A program made the position numbers and the translations under genes. From Anaerolineae bacterium (GTDB lineage: Bacteria > Chloroflexota > Anaerolineae > Anaerolineales > Anaerolineaceae), in contig JABLXC010000023.1 of the NCBI GenBank assembly GCA_013178185.1, positions 80,754 to 144,753 on the forward strand: DNA of 64,000 nt, read 5' to 3'. The notes below the pieces were generated by a model that was given only the letters and a program-made list of their open reading frames with translations, had not been told where the DNA came from and ran no database searches. Positions 1 to 9,180 of the stretch are shown here, piece after piece; position 1 is the first letter of the stretch; each line of letters begins with the position of its first letter.

Positions 1-566
1 GCTTCTGGCAGCGTCGCAGTACCCAAAGAAGGTTTCGTGCGGCACAAAGCGCATTTCCACCAGTTTCCCAGTGGCGTCGTCCACAAAGACCAACAGGGTG
101 CAGCGCGGACTTCGGCCCTCAAACCAATCATAATCTGAGCCGTCGATCTGGACCAACTCGCCAAAACAGGCTCTCCGCTCGCGCATTTGGAATACTCGAA
201 ATTTGCGCTTCCGTCGCTGTTTCCATAACCCTTCGGTGATCATCAGCTTCCGTACGCTTTCGTCTGAGATCCGCAACCCATGCACTTCCGTGAGCTTCTC
301 GGTTACCAGGGTGGGTCCAAAGTCTCGATACCTCCCCAGGATCAAGTCCAAGGCTTGTTGTTTTACTTCCTCGCTCAGCCGATTGTGGCTCGGTTTCCCT
401 CGACTTTGGTTGATCAACCCTTCGGGCCCTTGAAGCTGGAACCTCCGCCACATTCGCTTGACTTGTCGCACACTCACTCTCAACAGCTCTCCTGCCTGTT
501 TTTGGGTGATCCGTTTTTCTGCCAGTTGGTCATGATTTGTAGACGATAGATTTCTCTTTCGCTCAT
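1..566 (-). pseudogene. ISNCY-type DDE transposase, 5' part, frameshifted
   Basis: The ATG at 566-564 opens the reading MSEREIYRLQIMT, which then runs into a stop near base 480. The homologous reading continues in another frame from about base 531 as QLAEKRITQKQAGELL. It encodes a helix-turn-helix region and the start of a DDE integrase core (QIDGSDYDWFEG, then LLVFVDDATG, with the first catalytic aspartates) before leaving the window at base 1. The right-hand copy reads gaccc where this copy reads gacca, so one C appears to be missing here; restoring it gives IMTQLAEKR in one frame. Without a programmed frameshift this copy should make no full-length transposase. The family call rests on the N-terminal layout (HTH, then the IDGS core motif) and is recalled, not searched. 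Confidence 0.7.
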
Positions 567-653
567 GGTGTGTAGTTTGTCCACTTCTCTGTCCCTTTCG
601 TATGGGGACATTTTAACTTTGGTAAAAGGGGACATTTCTACTTTGGCTTAACA
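1..653 (-). mobile_element. IS element, left copy (ISNCY/IS1202-like), partial
   Basis: Bases 527-653 are the reverse complement of bases 63874-64000; 126 of the 127 positions match and only the last, at an apparent indel, differs. The IS end carries two 19-bp direct repeats, CCAAAGTAGAAATGTCCCC and CCAAAGTTAAAATGTCCCC, 24 bp apart, which are likely transposase-binding sites. The element reads leftward out of the window and holds a transposase gene from base 566. The outer boundary at 653 is where identity with the other copy stops; the true terminal base and any target duplication cannot be fixed with one end of each copy visible. Confidence 0.85.
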
Positions 654-668
654 TTGTTAATGATTTCC

Positions 669-697
669 TTGACTTGAATGTGACAACATGTTAAAAT
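669..697 (+). promoter_or_regulatory. sigma70-type promoter of the tRNA-Ala pair
   Basis: TTGACT at 669-674 and TAAAAT at 692-697 are separated by 17 bp. The predicted start is near 704, about 12 bases before tRNA-Ala(CGC). The IS end lies 15 bp upstream of the -35 box. Confidence 0.65.
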
Positions 698-715
698 CTT
701 GCAACCCTGAAGAAG

Positions 716-788
716 GGGCCTGTAGCGCAGTTGGGAGCGCGCTTCAATCGCACTGAAGAGGTCGAGGGTTCGAATCCCTCCAGGTCCA
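716..788 (+). tRNA. tRNA-Ala (anticodon CGC)
   Basis: A full 73-nt cloverleaf. The acceptor stem GGGCCTG/CAGGTCC contains the G3-U70 wobble that identifies alanine tRNAs. The D stem is GCGC/GCGC, the anticodon stem CTTCA/TGAAG with loop ATCGCAC, and the T arm GAGGG-TTCGAAT-CCCTC. The discriminator is A and CCA is not encoded. It reads GCG codons. Confidence 0.95.
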
Positions 789-836
789 CTGGAATTCACC
801 CCGCCTGAAGTGCGGCACAAAGGTTAACAACGAATA

Positions 837-909
837 GGGCCCATAGCGCAGTTGGGAGCGCGTCTCAATGGCATTGAGAAGGTCGAGAGTTCGAATCTCT
901 CTGGGTCCA
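837..909 (+). tRNA. tRNA-Ala (anticodon GGC)
   Basis: A second 73-nt alanine tRNA, 48 bp after the first and probably in the same transcript. The acceptor stem GGGCCCA/TGGGTCC again has G3-U70. The anticodon loop ATGGCAT gives GGC, which reads GCC and GCU. The discriminator is A and CCA is not encoded. The D arm is identical to that of the neighbour. Confidence 0.95.
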
Positions 910-921
910 CTGGAATGCGAG

Positions 922-953
922 CACTCAGGGTCTTCCCTGGGTGTTTGCTTCTT
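922..953 (+). terminator. Terminator after the tRNA-Ala pair
   Basis: CACTCAGGG (922-930) pairs with CCCTGGGTG (935-943), with one G-T pair, around a TCTT loop, followed by TTTGCTTCTT. It separates the tRNAs from the leuS leader. Confidence 0.6.
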
Positions 954-959
954 GACAAT

Positions 960-1221
960 TAACATACAAAAAAGCCGGAAGGAGTATTAGGCCATCCGCC
1001 AGAGAGCCGGGAAAATGGTGAGAACCCGACAAGGCGTTTGCGGAGCGCACAAGGCTGAACTCGCCTTCTATGTCCGTCAGGTGGACAGGCTGCATCAGCA
1101 AAATGCCAGTAGTTGATGCCGTTTTCAAACGTTATTTTGAGCCAGAGCGGTCAGGGTTGAAACCTGGCAAGCAGGGTGGTACCGCGGAGTTAATCTTCGC
1201 CCCTGGGGCGAAGGTTTTTTT
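960..1221 (+). promoter_or_regulatory. T-box leader riboswitch of leuS (Leu, specifier CTC)
   Basis: A classical T-box leader. Stem I carries the AGAGAG motif and the distal GGTGAGAACC element (about 1000-1028). The specifier region reads GAACTCGCC with CTC (Leu) at 1060-1062. The T-box AGGGTGGTACCGCGG lies at 1173-1187, and a terminator hairpin CTTCGCC/GGCGAAG with a T7 run at 1195-1221. Uncharged tRNA-Leu with a GAG anticodon is expected to stabilise the antiterminator and allow leuS transcription. The specifier agrees with the downstream gene. No clean promoter was found between the tRNA terminator and the leader. Confidence 0.92.
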
Positions 1222-1266
1222 ATTTCAATAATCTGATGTTCCGAAACATGTTTCGGGGAGAATAAT

Positions 1267-3723
1267 ATGCCAAGTTCTACAATACCAGCATATATACCAG
1301 CAGAAATAGAACCGAAGTGGCAAGAGCGATGGGAAAAGGACGGACTTTACCATTCTAATATTGATCCGGATCGTCCAAAACATTATGCGTTGACAATGTT
1401 GCCATATCCATCCGGCGATTTGCATATCGGTCACTGGTATGCGATGACCCCTTCGGATGCAAGAGCGCGTTTTAAGCGGATGAACGGCTACAACGTTTTA
1501 TTTCCTATGGGATTTGACGCTTTTGGTCTGCCTGCAGAAAACGCCGCGATCCGAAATAATATTCACCCTAAAGAATGGACCTACCGGAATATTGACAGGA
1601 TGCGGAAGCAATTGAAGAGTATGGGGGCCATGTTCGATTGGCGGCGCGAAGCGATTAGCTCGGACCCTAAATATTACCGCTGGACGCAGTGGTTTTTCCT
1701 GAAACTGTTCCAACATGACCTTGCCTACCGCAAAATGTCGCCTGTTGATTGGTGTCCGAATTGCAACACAACACTTGCTAGGGAACAAGTTTGGGGCGAG
1801 GACCGCCATTGTGAACGTTGCAGCACGCCGGTGATTAAGAAGAACTTGGCGCAATGGTTTTTCAAGACGACCTCTTACGCCGAAGAACTGCTGAAGTATG
1901 AAAGCATTGACTGGCCTGAGAGAGTGCGAATTCTCCAGACTAACTGGATTGGCCGATCTGAAGGCGCGGAAGTTATCTTTCGAACTGAATATGGCGATGA
2001 ATTGGAAGTATTTACCACTCGCCCGGATACGCTGTGGGGCGCTACTTTTATGGTATTGGCGCCTGAACATCCATTGGTAAAGAAATTGACCAAACCGGAA
2101 TTCAAAGCCAAAGTTGAGTCTTACGTCCAGCAAGCCATCCGGCAGACGGAATTGCAGCGAGAAGCAACAGATAAAGAAAAGACGGGCGTCTTTACCGGTA
2201 GTTATGCGATCAACCCGGTCAATGACGAGCGAATTCCTATCTGGATTGCGGATTATGTATTGATGACCTATGGTACCGGCGCCATCATGGCGGTTCCAGC
2301 TCACGATCAACGCGACTTTGATTTCGCGAGGAAGTTCAACCTGGAAATCCGAGTGGTTATCCAGCCGGAGGGGACGAAGCTGGTTGATGGCGTTGCCATG
2401 ACCGAAGCTGTACCGGCGTTCGGAACGATGATCAATTCTGGGCCACTAACCGGAACCCCAGCCTCAGACTCCTTAAGAAAAACCATCGCTTATCTGGAGA
2501 AAGCTGGCAAGGGGAAGGGGGCGGTGAATTACCGGCTGCGTGATTGGTTGATTTCTCGCCAGCGGTATTGGGGCGCGCCGATTCCGATCATCTATTGTGC
2601 AAAATGCGGGATCGTTCCTGTGCCTGAGGACCAGCTTCCGGTTTTGCTGCCGGATGATGTGGAATGGAAACCTACCGGTGAGAGCCCATTGAAGCTGCAT
2701 CCGACCTGGCGTCTGGTTACCTGCCCAAGTTGCGGCGGGAGCGCCGAACGCGAAACGGATACCATGGATACTTTTATGTGCTCCTCCTGGTATCACTTGC
2801 GGTACTTAAGCCCGGATTATGATCTGGGGCCATTTGATCCGAAAGAATACCAGTATTGGATGCCCGTAGATACCTATACAGGGGGTATTGAACATGCCAC
2901 GATGCATTTGATCTATACCCGGTTTTTCCATAAAGCTTGCCGAGATATGGGGATTACCTCGGGAGTGGAGCCGATGATCCAGCTTCGCAATCAGGGGATT
3001 GTGCTTGGCGAGGATTCTGAAAAGATGTCGAAGAGCCGGGGAAACGTCGTCTCTCCAGATCACCTGGTGCAGGCGTATGGTGCTGATACGGTGCGGGCGT
3101 ACCTGATGTTTTTTGCCCGATGGGAATTGGGCGCGCCATGGAACAGCAGCGGTATTGAAGGAACCTCGCGCTGGTTAAGGCGCGTTTGGACTACATTGCT
3201 GGAGCCAGTAAAAGGGAAGAACCCAGACGCGGCGATCATTCGATCCTTGCGCCGGAAAACGCACCAGACTCTGAGGGCGGTTACGCGGGATTTCGAAAAT
3301 TTTGAATTCAATACGATTGTATCCAGCTTAATGGAGCTCCTCAATGAGATGGCAAAAGCAAAACAAAACGGTGTTTGGGGCACCGAGGCCTGGCTTGAAG
3401 CAACCAGTATTTACCTAAGGATGTTGGCGCCTGTCGCACCTCACATCAGTGAAGAAATGTGGTCGCTACTAGGCAATCCCTATTCTGTACATACTCAATC
3501 CTGGCCAACAGTCGATGACGAGGCTGCCAGAGAGGAAGAAATCACCGTGGTAGTACAAATCAATGGGAAATTACGCGACCGGATTACTGTCCATGCTGAG
3601 ACTGGGGAAGAGGAGGTTAAGGCTTTGGCTTTGTCCAGTGAGGCTGTTAACAGGTATCTGGAAGGAAAAACGCCGCGACAAGTAATCTATATCCGTGGAC
3701 GTTTGGTGAATATCGTGGTTTAA
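1267..3723 (+). CDS. leuS: Leucyl-tRNA synthetase
   Basis: The protein charges tRNA-Leu with leucine in the cytoplasm. Its 818 residues are normal for bacterial LeuRS. The class I signature HIGH is at residues 53-56 (PYPSGDLHIGH) and KMSKS at 586-590. A CP1 editing domain sits between the halves, with the GTGAIMAVPAHDQRD motif near residue 340. Two cysteine pairs of zinc-ribbon type lie around residues 160-185 (WCPNCN, CERC) and a further set lies in the insertion before KMSKS (CAKCG, CPSCG). The anticodon-binding domain and the C-terminal domain follow. The ATG at 1267 comes 10 bases after a GGGGAG ribosome-binding site. The T-box leader directly upstream, with a leucine specifier, supports the assignment and indicates induction by leucine starvation. 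Confidence 0.97.
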   Translation: MPSSTIPAYIPAEIEPKWQERWEKDGLYHSNIDPDRPKHYALTMLPYPSGDLHIGHWYAMTPSDARARFKRMNGYNVLFPMGFDAFGLPAENAAIRNNIHPKEWTYRNIDRMRKQLKSMGAMFDWRREAISSDPKYYRWTQWFFLKLFQHDLAYRKMSPVDWCPNCNTTLAREQVWGEDRHCERCSTPVIKKNLAQWFFKTTSYAEELLKYESIDWPERVRILQTNWIGRSEGAEVIFRTEYGDELEVFTTRPDTLWGATFMVLAPEHPLVKKLTKPEFKAKVESYVQQAIRQTELQREATDKEKTGVFTGSYAINPVNDERIPIWIADYVLMTYGTGAIMAVPAHDQRDFDFARKFNLEIRVVIQPEGTKLVDGVAMTEAVPAFGTMINSGPLTGTPASDSLRKTIAYLEKAGKGKGAVNYRLRDWLISRQRYWGAPIPIIYCAKCGIVPVPEDQLPVLLPDDVEWKPTGESPLKLHPTWRLVTCPSCGGSAERETDTMDTFMCSSWYHLRYLSPDYDLGPFDPKEYQYWMPVDTYTGGIEHATMHLIYTRFFHKACRDMGITSGVEPMIQLRNQGIVLGEDSEKMSKSRGNVVSPDHLVQAYGADTVRAYLMFFARWELGAPWNSSGIEGTSRWLRRVWTTLLEPVKGKNPDAAIIRSLRRKTHQTLRAVTRDFENFEFNTIVSSLMELLNEMAKAKQNGVWGTEAWLEATSIYLRMLAPVAPHISEEMWSLLGNPYSVHTQSWPTVDDEAAREEEITVVVQINGKLRDRITVHAETGEEEVKALALSSEAVNRYLEGKTPRQVIYIRGRLVNIVV

Positions 3724-3747
3724 ATTATAAGAACAGTTAATATCTTT

Positions 3748-3777
3748 CCCCTGACGATCTTAGCCAGGGGATTTTTG
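3748..3777 (+). terminator. Terminator of leuS
   Basis: CCCCTG (3748-3753) pairs with CAGGGG (3765-3770), followed by ATTTTTG. It lies between the convergent ends of leuS and the lipoprotein gene. Confidence 0.7.
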
Positions 3778-4803
3778 TTAATCTTCCTTTGGCAGTGTGA
3801 GCAAGCAGGGATCTGGGAAAGGAGCGTCAGGCCGGCTGCCACACCAGGGATACGGCGTAAAACGGCCAAAATAGTTAACGCCTTGAAACTGGTCTTTGCT
3901 GCCCGGAAGCATTGACCAGACCAATGTGTTCCCCGTCGGTTGAGATGGGGACCCGTACTCTCCATTGACAAGAAAGGGATCTTTGCCGCTCCAGGCTGTA
4001 ATCAAGTTCATCTCACCACGAGTGTTGTAAAATGAGCTAAATAGCGTAGTATTCTTTTCAAATATTCGAATTTGCAGGTTTTGAGACGATAAATAAGGGT
4101 CATTTATATTCCATTCCCCTGCCCATGGGCTGGCGTGTTCTGTGTCCAGATTTTCTACCACATTAATTGATACCCAGAAGACGGGTTCTACCCTTTCGCC
4201 TTTGTCATTTATTAACGCCCAGGTACCCAAATAGCTGCCTGGTTGGGAGGGGGCTTGCAGAATTATTACAAGATCAACGATCTCACCTGGATTAATGTTG
4301 AAGCGCTGAGGAGGCCATGTTCCAATGATCAATTCATAAATGCTGCCGGGCTGGGTAAAGTAAGGGTTGATCGCACCTGGCGCACCCAAAGCATCTCCCT
4401 GATAAAGCGCAAGGCGATAGTCGGGGGACCATTTGCACTTACCACTGTTTTGAACTTTCCATGCTTTTATAAATACTTCACCTGGTTCTAAAACAGTACC
4501 GTCCGGGATTGTTGTATCCCCTTCGATGCGTATCTGATCACAAGCAGAAACCGGCATGCGTAGAAGGTCAAAAGGCGTGGGTGTTGCAACAAGAAATGAA
4601 TCGGTTGAAGCGGTTGCAGCGGTTGTATTGGTGGGGTTTCTTTGCGGTGTACTGACCACAATCTCTGGAGCGGGATTGACTCTGGTCGTGTTACTTGTTT
4701 CGACAAAGGTGGGAATTTGAGGTCCGGCTGTTTTTAGCGTACATGAGGCAACGCTTATGTAAAAAAGAAAGTGAAAGAAACGGCGGGACAGTCCAAATCT
4801 CAT
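3778..4803 (-). CDS. Lipoprotein with NBR1-Ig-like domain
   Basis: A 341-residue predicted lipoprotein. The N-terminus has a charged-hydrophobic signal ending in VASC (Cys21, lipobox-like), then a Thr/Pro/Ala-rich linker to about residue 85. An immunoglobulin-like domain of the NBR1 central type follows at about 90-210, with the pattern W-x-x-x-NSG-x-C-x-W near its start and WPPQRFNINPGE in the middle. The rest, to the C-terminus, is not recognised and contains CLLTLPKED at the end. Such domains are usually extracellular adhesion or binding modules in Chloroflexota; the ligand here is unknown. The gene is monocistronic, convergent with leuS and divergent from the MgtC-like gene. The function is not known. 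Confidence 0.8.
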   Translation of the reverse strand: MRFGLSRRFFHFLFYISVASCTLKTAGPQIPTFVETSNTTRVNPAPEIVVSTPQRNPTNTTAATASTDSFLVATPTPFDLLRMPVSACDQIRIEGDTTIPDGTVLEPGEVFIKAWKVQNSGKCKWSPDYRLALYQGDALGAPGAINPYFTQPGSIYELIIGTWPPQRFNINPGEIVDLVIILQAPSQPGSYLGTWALINDKGERVEPVFWVSINVVENLDTEHASPWAGEWNINDPYLSSQNLQIRIFEKNTTLFSSFYNTRGEMNLITAWSGKDPFLVNGEYGSPSQPTGNTLVWSMLPGSKDQFQGVNYFGRFTPYPWCGSRPDAPFPDPCLLTLPKED

Positions 4804-4977
4804 CTCGGCGTCGATCTCCTTTCACTTAGGGTATACTCATAAAAACCTGAATTTTTGACTTTAATACCACATCATTTCTGAGAGCGCAGCCCACCATTAC
4901 ATTGTATTTTAGATTGTACAGTAGAAAGCAACAATGGAGTTACGATCAATTCATTGGAGAGAGGAGGCAATATTCTT

Positions 4978-5619
4978 ATGGAGTGGAATGTATCAGGAGA
5001 GATCACCCGGTTATTGCTAGCAATGATTTTGGGGGGTGTGATTGGAATGGAGCGTGAGATTCGTGATAAGGCCGCTGGGTTCCGCACATTGATCTTGATT
5101 TCAGCGGGCGCATGTTTGTTCACCATGTTCTCCGTTAAACTAGCTGGTGATAAGGATCCGGCGCGAATTGCTGCCAATATTGTAACCGGGATAGGCTTCC
5201 TTGGAGCGGGCGTCATCATGCGGGATGGTGGACAAATTAAAGGACTGACGACGGCTTCCACAATTTGGCTTGTTGCGGCGTTGGGGATGGGTGTGGGTTC
5301 TGGGAATCTGGCATTTTCTATGTTGGCCACCCTCGTCTTCCTGGTTGTGCTGTGGCTTTTTCCTTGGCTTGAGAGGCTGATGTCGTTGGTAGTGGATGTT
5401 CACACCTACCGCATTAAGATATCGTCAACACAGCGAGAAGATATTGACAATTTAAAGCGGATTTTGCGAGGGCACAACTTACAAACGATCATGTTTAAGG
5501 TAATGAAGGAGTGCAATTCCCTTATTTTGACTTGCAGCGTGACGGGGAAACCCAAAGACCAGCAGCGGTTTATTGATGCTATGCTTGAAAACGAGCTGGT
5601 GATTGAATTTTCTTACTAG
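4978..5619 (+). CDS. MgtC/SapB family membrane protein
   Basis: The predicted product is a 213-residue inner-membrane protein. The first about 135 residues hold four or five hydrophobic segments with the family signature GGVIGMEREIRDKAAGFRT and GIGFLGAGVI. The last about 80 residues form a soluble ACT-like tail typical of the longer MgtC homologues. An upstream in-frame start at 4954 is possible, but AGGAGG at 4962-4967 sits 10 bases before the ATG at 4978, so that start is preferred. MgtC proteins are linked to magnesium limitation and membrane-potential or ATP-synthase effects in other bacteria; nothing in the neighbourhood adds to this. It stands alone, before cydD. Confidence 0.87.
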   Translation: MEWNVSGEITRLLLAMILGGVIGMEREIRDKAAGFRTLILISAGACLFTMFSVKLAGDKDPARIAANIVTGIGFLGAGVIMRDGGQIKGLTTASTIWLVAALGMGVGSGNLAFSMLATLVFLVVLWLFPWLERLMSLVVDVHTYRIKISSTQREDIDNLKRILRGHNLQTIMFKVMKECNSLILTCSVTGKPKDQQRFIDAMLENELVIEFSY

Positions 5620-5692
5620 ACTTAAGTATTTTAAGAAAATTCAGGAGATCAATAATTTTTTCCGCCAGCGGCGCTGTTTTTGTTGATGGGCT

Positions 5693-7423
5693 ATGAATTT
5701 TATCGATGCGCGTTTGATCAAACAAATTATTGTCTCAAGGGGTCTGCTTGCCGCGGCAGTTGGTTTTGGTTTTATCAACGGAATTTTGGTTGTTCTGCAG
5801 GCTTATATTCTTAGTACGGTCATTGCACAGGTTTTTCAAAATCAGAGTGGGATTGAACCATTCATTCCTCTGCTGTGGGCGTTATTTGCCATCCTGTTCT
5901 TGCGAGGGGTTTGCATCTGGCTTGCAGAGTGGTATGCAGGAAAAGCGGCGGTACGGGTGAAAGATGATTTACGGCGGTGGTTGCAAGAGCACCTCTTCTT
6001 GCTTGGGCCAGCCTATGTCCATCGTCATTTCAGCGGCGAGATTACGACGGTTGTTACTGAAGGAGTCGAGTCGCTTGATGCTTATATCAGCCAGTACCTG
6101 CCGCAGGTTGCACTAGCGGGATTGATTCCCCTGGTCATTGTAGCGGTGGTTTTTCCGGTTGACCCTATCAGTGGAATCATTTTATTCCTGACAGCACCGC
6201 TTATCCCTGTATTCATGGTACTCATCGCAGGAAAGTCGGAGGCAGCGACGCGGCGGAATTGGACAGCCCTCCGCCGGATGAGCGTTCAATTTCTGGATAC
6301 CATTCAAGGCCTCCTCACGTTGAAGGCTCTTAATCAAACCGCAGATCGGGAAAAGAAAATTGAAAAAAGCAGCGATCAATATCGCCGCGCTACGCTAAAT
6401 GTTTTGCAGATTGCTTTCCTCTCTGCGCTGGTGCTTGAACTGGTCGGGACAATCAGTACCGCCATTCTTGCCGTGGGCATTGGTTTGCGTTTACTGAAGG
6501 GCACGATTCTTTTTCAGGAATCCTTATTCATATTGTTCATCGCTCCAGAATTTTATCTTCAATTGCGCCAATTGGGGATCAAGTTCCATGCTGGTATTGC
6601 AGGGGTCACGAGTTCCGAACGCATATTCGAAATACTGGATAGTAAGATAGATGGGCAGGATGGTCTGAGGAACAGTGGCTGGTCTTTGCCTGGGAAGTTC
6701 TCCATTTGTTTTCAGTCAGTCGGTTTTTCTTACCCTGACAAATCCCTTCCAGTTTTGTCGGATGTTTCTTTCAGGATAGAATCTGGTCAAATGACCGCGA
6801 TTGTCGGCAGGAGCGGCGCTGGTAAGACGACGCTTTTCCATCTGCTTCTGAAATTTATCTCCCCTGGGAAAGGGGCTATTCTTATCAACGAATTCCCTTT
6901 CGAGTTCATCCCGCAAGATATCTGGCGCGAACAGATTTGCTGGGTTTCTCAATCCCCATCTTTATTCAATAAGACAATATTGGAAAATGTCAAAATCGCG
7001 AAGCCTTCGGCGACTATGGATGAGATTGCAAGAGCCTTGCAAATGGCGGGTCTTGAGGAGTTTATCCAGGCATTGCCATCAGGCTACGATACGCTTATTG
7101 GGGAGAATGGGATGCGGCTAAGCGGAGGACAACGACAGAGACTGGCGCTGGCGCGCGCTTTTTTGCGAGACGCCCCTATTGTCTTGTTTGATGAGCCAAC
7201 GGCCATGCTGGATCCTGAACAGGAAGCGCTGATGGTGGATGCGACTCGTCATTTACGCCAAAACCGGACCGTGATTGTGATCGCTCACCGACTTGAAACG
7301 ATCCGCACCGCGGACCAGATCATTTTTTTGGAAAATGGTAGTGTTATTGAAAGCGGTAGCCATGATGTTCTGGTTTCTAAAAAAGGTGGTTATTTTCGTA
7401 TGATTGAGTCTTTATGTATATAA
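5693..7423 (+). CDS. cydD: Thiol reductant ABC exporter, CydD subunit
   Basis: One half of the CydDC heterodimeric ABC exporter, which moves cysteine or glutathione out of the cytoplasm and is needed to assemble cytochrome bd. The 576 residues comprise a six-helix membrane domain (about 1-310) and an ATPase domain. Walker A is GRSGAGKTT near residue 372, the signature LSGGQRQRLALARA, and Walker B IVLFDEPTA. The short N-terminal run before the first helix is typical of CydD. It overlaps cydC by about 20 bases. The partner oxidase genes cydA and cydB are in the window but 4.5 kb downstream, beyond three unrelated minus-strand genes, which supports the CydD assignment over a generic exporter. 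Confidence 0.9.
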   Translation: MNFIDARLIKQIIVSRGLLAAAVGFGFINGILVVLQAYILSTVIAQVFQNQSGIEPFIPLLWALFAILFLRGVCIWLAEWYAGKAAVRVKDDLRRWLQEHLFLLGPAYVHRHFSGEITTVVTEGVESLDAYISQYLPQVALAGLIPLVIVAVVFPVDPISGIILFLTAPLIPVFMVLIAGKSEAATRRNWTALRRMSVQFLDTIQGLLTLKALNQTADREKKIEKSSDQYRRATLNVLQIAFLSALVLELVGTISTAILAVGIGLRLLKGTILFQESLFILFIAPEFYLQLRQLGIKFHAGIAGVTSSERIFEILDSKIDGQDGLRNSGWSLPGKFSICFQSVGFSYPDKSLPVLSDVSFRIESGQMTAIVGRSGAGKTTLFHLLLKFISPGKGAILINEFPFEFIPQDIWREQICWVSQSPSLFNKTILENVKIAKPSATMDEIARALQMAGLEEFIQALPSGYDTLIGENGMRLSGGQRQRLALARAFLRDAPIVLFDEPTAMLDPEQEALMVDATRHLRQNRTVIVIAHRLETIRTADQIIFLENGSVIESGSHDVLVSKKGGYFRMIESLCI

Positions 7424-9173
7424 GGGCATTGATTTGCTAAAGGAATTTTCAAAACTCTTAAAACCATACTGGAAACAAGCTTTGCTTTCTTTGTTCTTTA
7501 GCCTGGCTACGATTGCCAGCAGTATCGGGCTTTTGGGGACTTCGGCATACCTTCTATCGAGAGCAGCGCAGCAACCTTCCATTGCAGCGCTCCAGGTTTC
7601 CATTGTGGGGGTGCGTTTTTTTGGTATCAGCCGGGGCGTATTTCGATACCTTGAACGCTTGGCTTCTCATTCAGTCAATTTTCATTTATTGAAAGAACTT
7701 AGAGTTTGGTTCTATCAAATGATTGAGCCGCGTGTCCCAGCAATTTTTGCAACACATCCGAGCGGTGACTTGTTGGCACGCTCGACGGCCGATATTGACA
7801 CGCTTGAAAATTTCTATCACCGGGTTATCTCTCCGCCGCTGGTGGCATTTCTGATAACAGCTGGGGGCGCCGTCTTGATGGGGAGTTTCTCTTTTGTCCT
7901 TGGGGTTGTGTTGGCGATTGGGATGGCGCTGACTGGGCTGATTATTCCCCTGATTGTACATTTTGTAAATCGCCGGAGTGGAGAAGAGTTTCTTAAGGCA
8001 AGGGCGGCGTTGCACGTTGCGCTCATTGAAAACCTGCAAGGGATGGCGGATCTATTAGTTTTTGGATATCAGAAAAAGACGCTGGAAGATACAGAACGCT
8101 TGATTAACCAAGCAGGGGTAGTTCAATCCCGAATGAATGCCGGAATCGCGTTGGCGCGGTCGTTAAATGTGTGGCTACCAGGCCTTACCCTGTTGGTTAT
8201 TCTTTTTCAAGCCATTGACTTGATTGGCCAGGACAGGCTGGATGCAGTTTACCTGGCTGTGCTCGCTATGATCACTTTGACAAGCTTTGAAGCGATCACC
8301 CCTATGGGAGAAGCCGCAGCATCCTTTGATCTTTGTAAGAGCGCGTATGAACGGTTGTTTAGTCTAAAAAATATCGCGATCCCTGTGAAGGCAACACGAA
8401 CGGGTTTGAAACCTGAAAACGCCTCACTAGTGGTGGAGAATTTGCGATTTCGCTATGGGACTGATTTGGATGAGTTATTGCGTGGTATTAGTTTCGATAT
8501 GCCTGCGGGCAAGAAGATCGGATTGGTGGGCCCGAATGGGGCCGGGAAGACGACATTACTTCATTTGCTGTTGCGCTTCCTGGAATATGAAAGCGGCAGT
8601 ATTCGCATAGGCAATTGTGAACTTCGAGAAATTGATGTTCTTGAGCTGCGAAAGAGGATGACAATCCTTTCGCAGTCCACGTATCTATTCAGCGGAACTT
8701 TGCGTGAAAACTTGTTATTAGGACAACCAGGCGCTTCGGATAAAACTTTGCTGGCGGCGATTGAGCAGGTTGAGCTGGGGTCTTGGTTTAATGGATTACC
8801 CGATGGATTGGATGCCTGGATTGGCGAGCATGGTGTAAAGCTCAGCGGTGGAGAGCGCCGACGGCTGGTAATGGCGCGATCATTATTGAGAGACACGGAG
8901 ATTTACTTGCTTGATGAGCCGGGGCTGTATTTGGATCCTTTGACCGCCTTAAAAATTAACGAATTGCTGAGAAAAATCACCGCGGGCAGGAGCGTGATTT
9001 GGGTGTCTCATTGCCTGGGCGATCTAGAGCCGATGGATGAAATTCTTGTTCTAAATCAGGGGAGGATTATTGAACGGGGAAGTTATGCAGCATTGATCCA
9101 TCAAAATGGGCTGTTTGCTCAGATGGAAAGGGCACAGAAGAGTTCTATCCCGGATTACCTGGAAGACGCTTGA
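7404..9173 (+). CDS. cydC: Thiol reductant ABC exporter, CydC subunit
   Basis: The second half of the CydDC exporter, about 580 residues. The membrane domain shows the CydC-like stretch SIGLLGTSAYLLSRAA near the start and RYLERLASH (residues about 80-88). The ATPase domain has GPNGAGKTT, the signature LSGGERRRLVMARSL and Walker B YLLDEPGLYLDP. The start is uncertain: the reading begins with TTG at 7404 inside cydD, but another TTG at 7434 follows AAGGG (7422-7426) with seven bases of spacing and matches the usual CydC N-terminus (LLKEFSKLLKPYW), so translation may really begin there. It is translationally coupled to cydD. The gene ends 7 bp from the convergent tsaC with no visible terminator. 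Confidence 0.9.
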   Translation: MSLYVYKGIDLLKEFSKLLKPYWKQALLSLFFSLATIASSIGLLGTSAYLLSRAAQQPSIAALQVSIVGVRFFGISRGVFRYLERLASHSVNFHLLKELRVWFYQMIEPRVPAIFATHPSGDLLARSTADIDTLENFYHRVISPPLVAFLITAGGAVLMGSFSFVLGVVLAIGMALTGLIIPLIVHFVNRRSGEEFLKARAALHVALIENLQGMADLLVFGYQKKTLEDTERLINQAGVVQSRMNAGIALARSLNVWLPGLTLLVILFQAIDLIGQDRLDAVYLAVLAMITLTSFEAITPMGEAAASFDLCKSAYERLFSLKNIAIPVKATRTGLKPENASLVVENLRFRYGTDLDELLRGISFDMPAGKKIGLVGPNGAGKTTLLHLLLRFLEYESGSIRIGNCELREIDVLELRKRMTILSQSTYLFSGTLRENLLLGQPGASDKTLLAAIEQVELGSWFNGLPDGLDAWIGEHGVKLSGGERRRLVMARSLLRDTEIYLLDEPGLYLDPLTALKINELLRKITAGRSVIWVSHCLGDLEPMDEILVLNQGRIIERGSYAALIHQNGLFAQMERAQKSSIPDYLEDA

Positions 9174-9180
9174 GTACGAT

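Noticed and set aside
1498..2310. A 270-codon minus-strand open frame inside leuS.
   Set aside because: It lies wholly within a well-supported gene and shows no domain; it is a shadow of leuS codon use.
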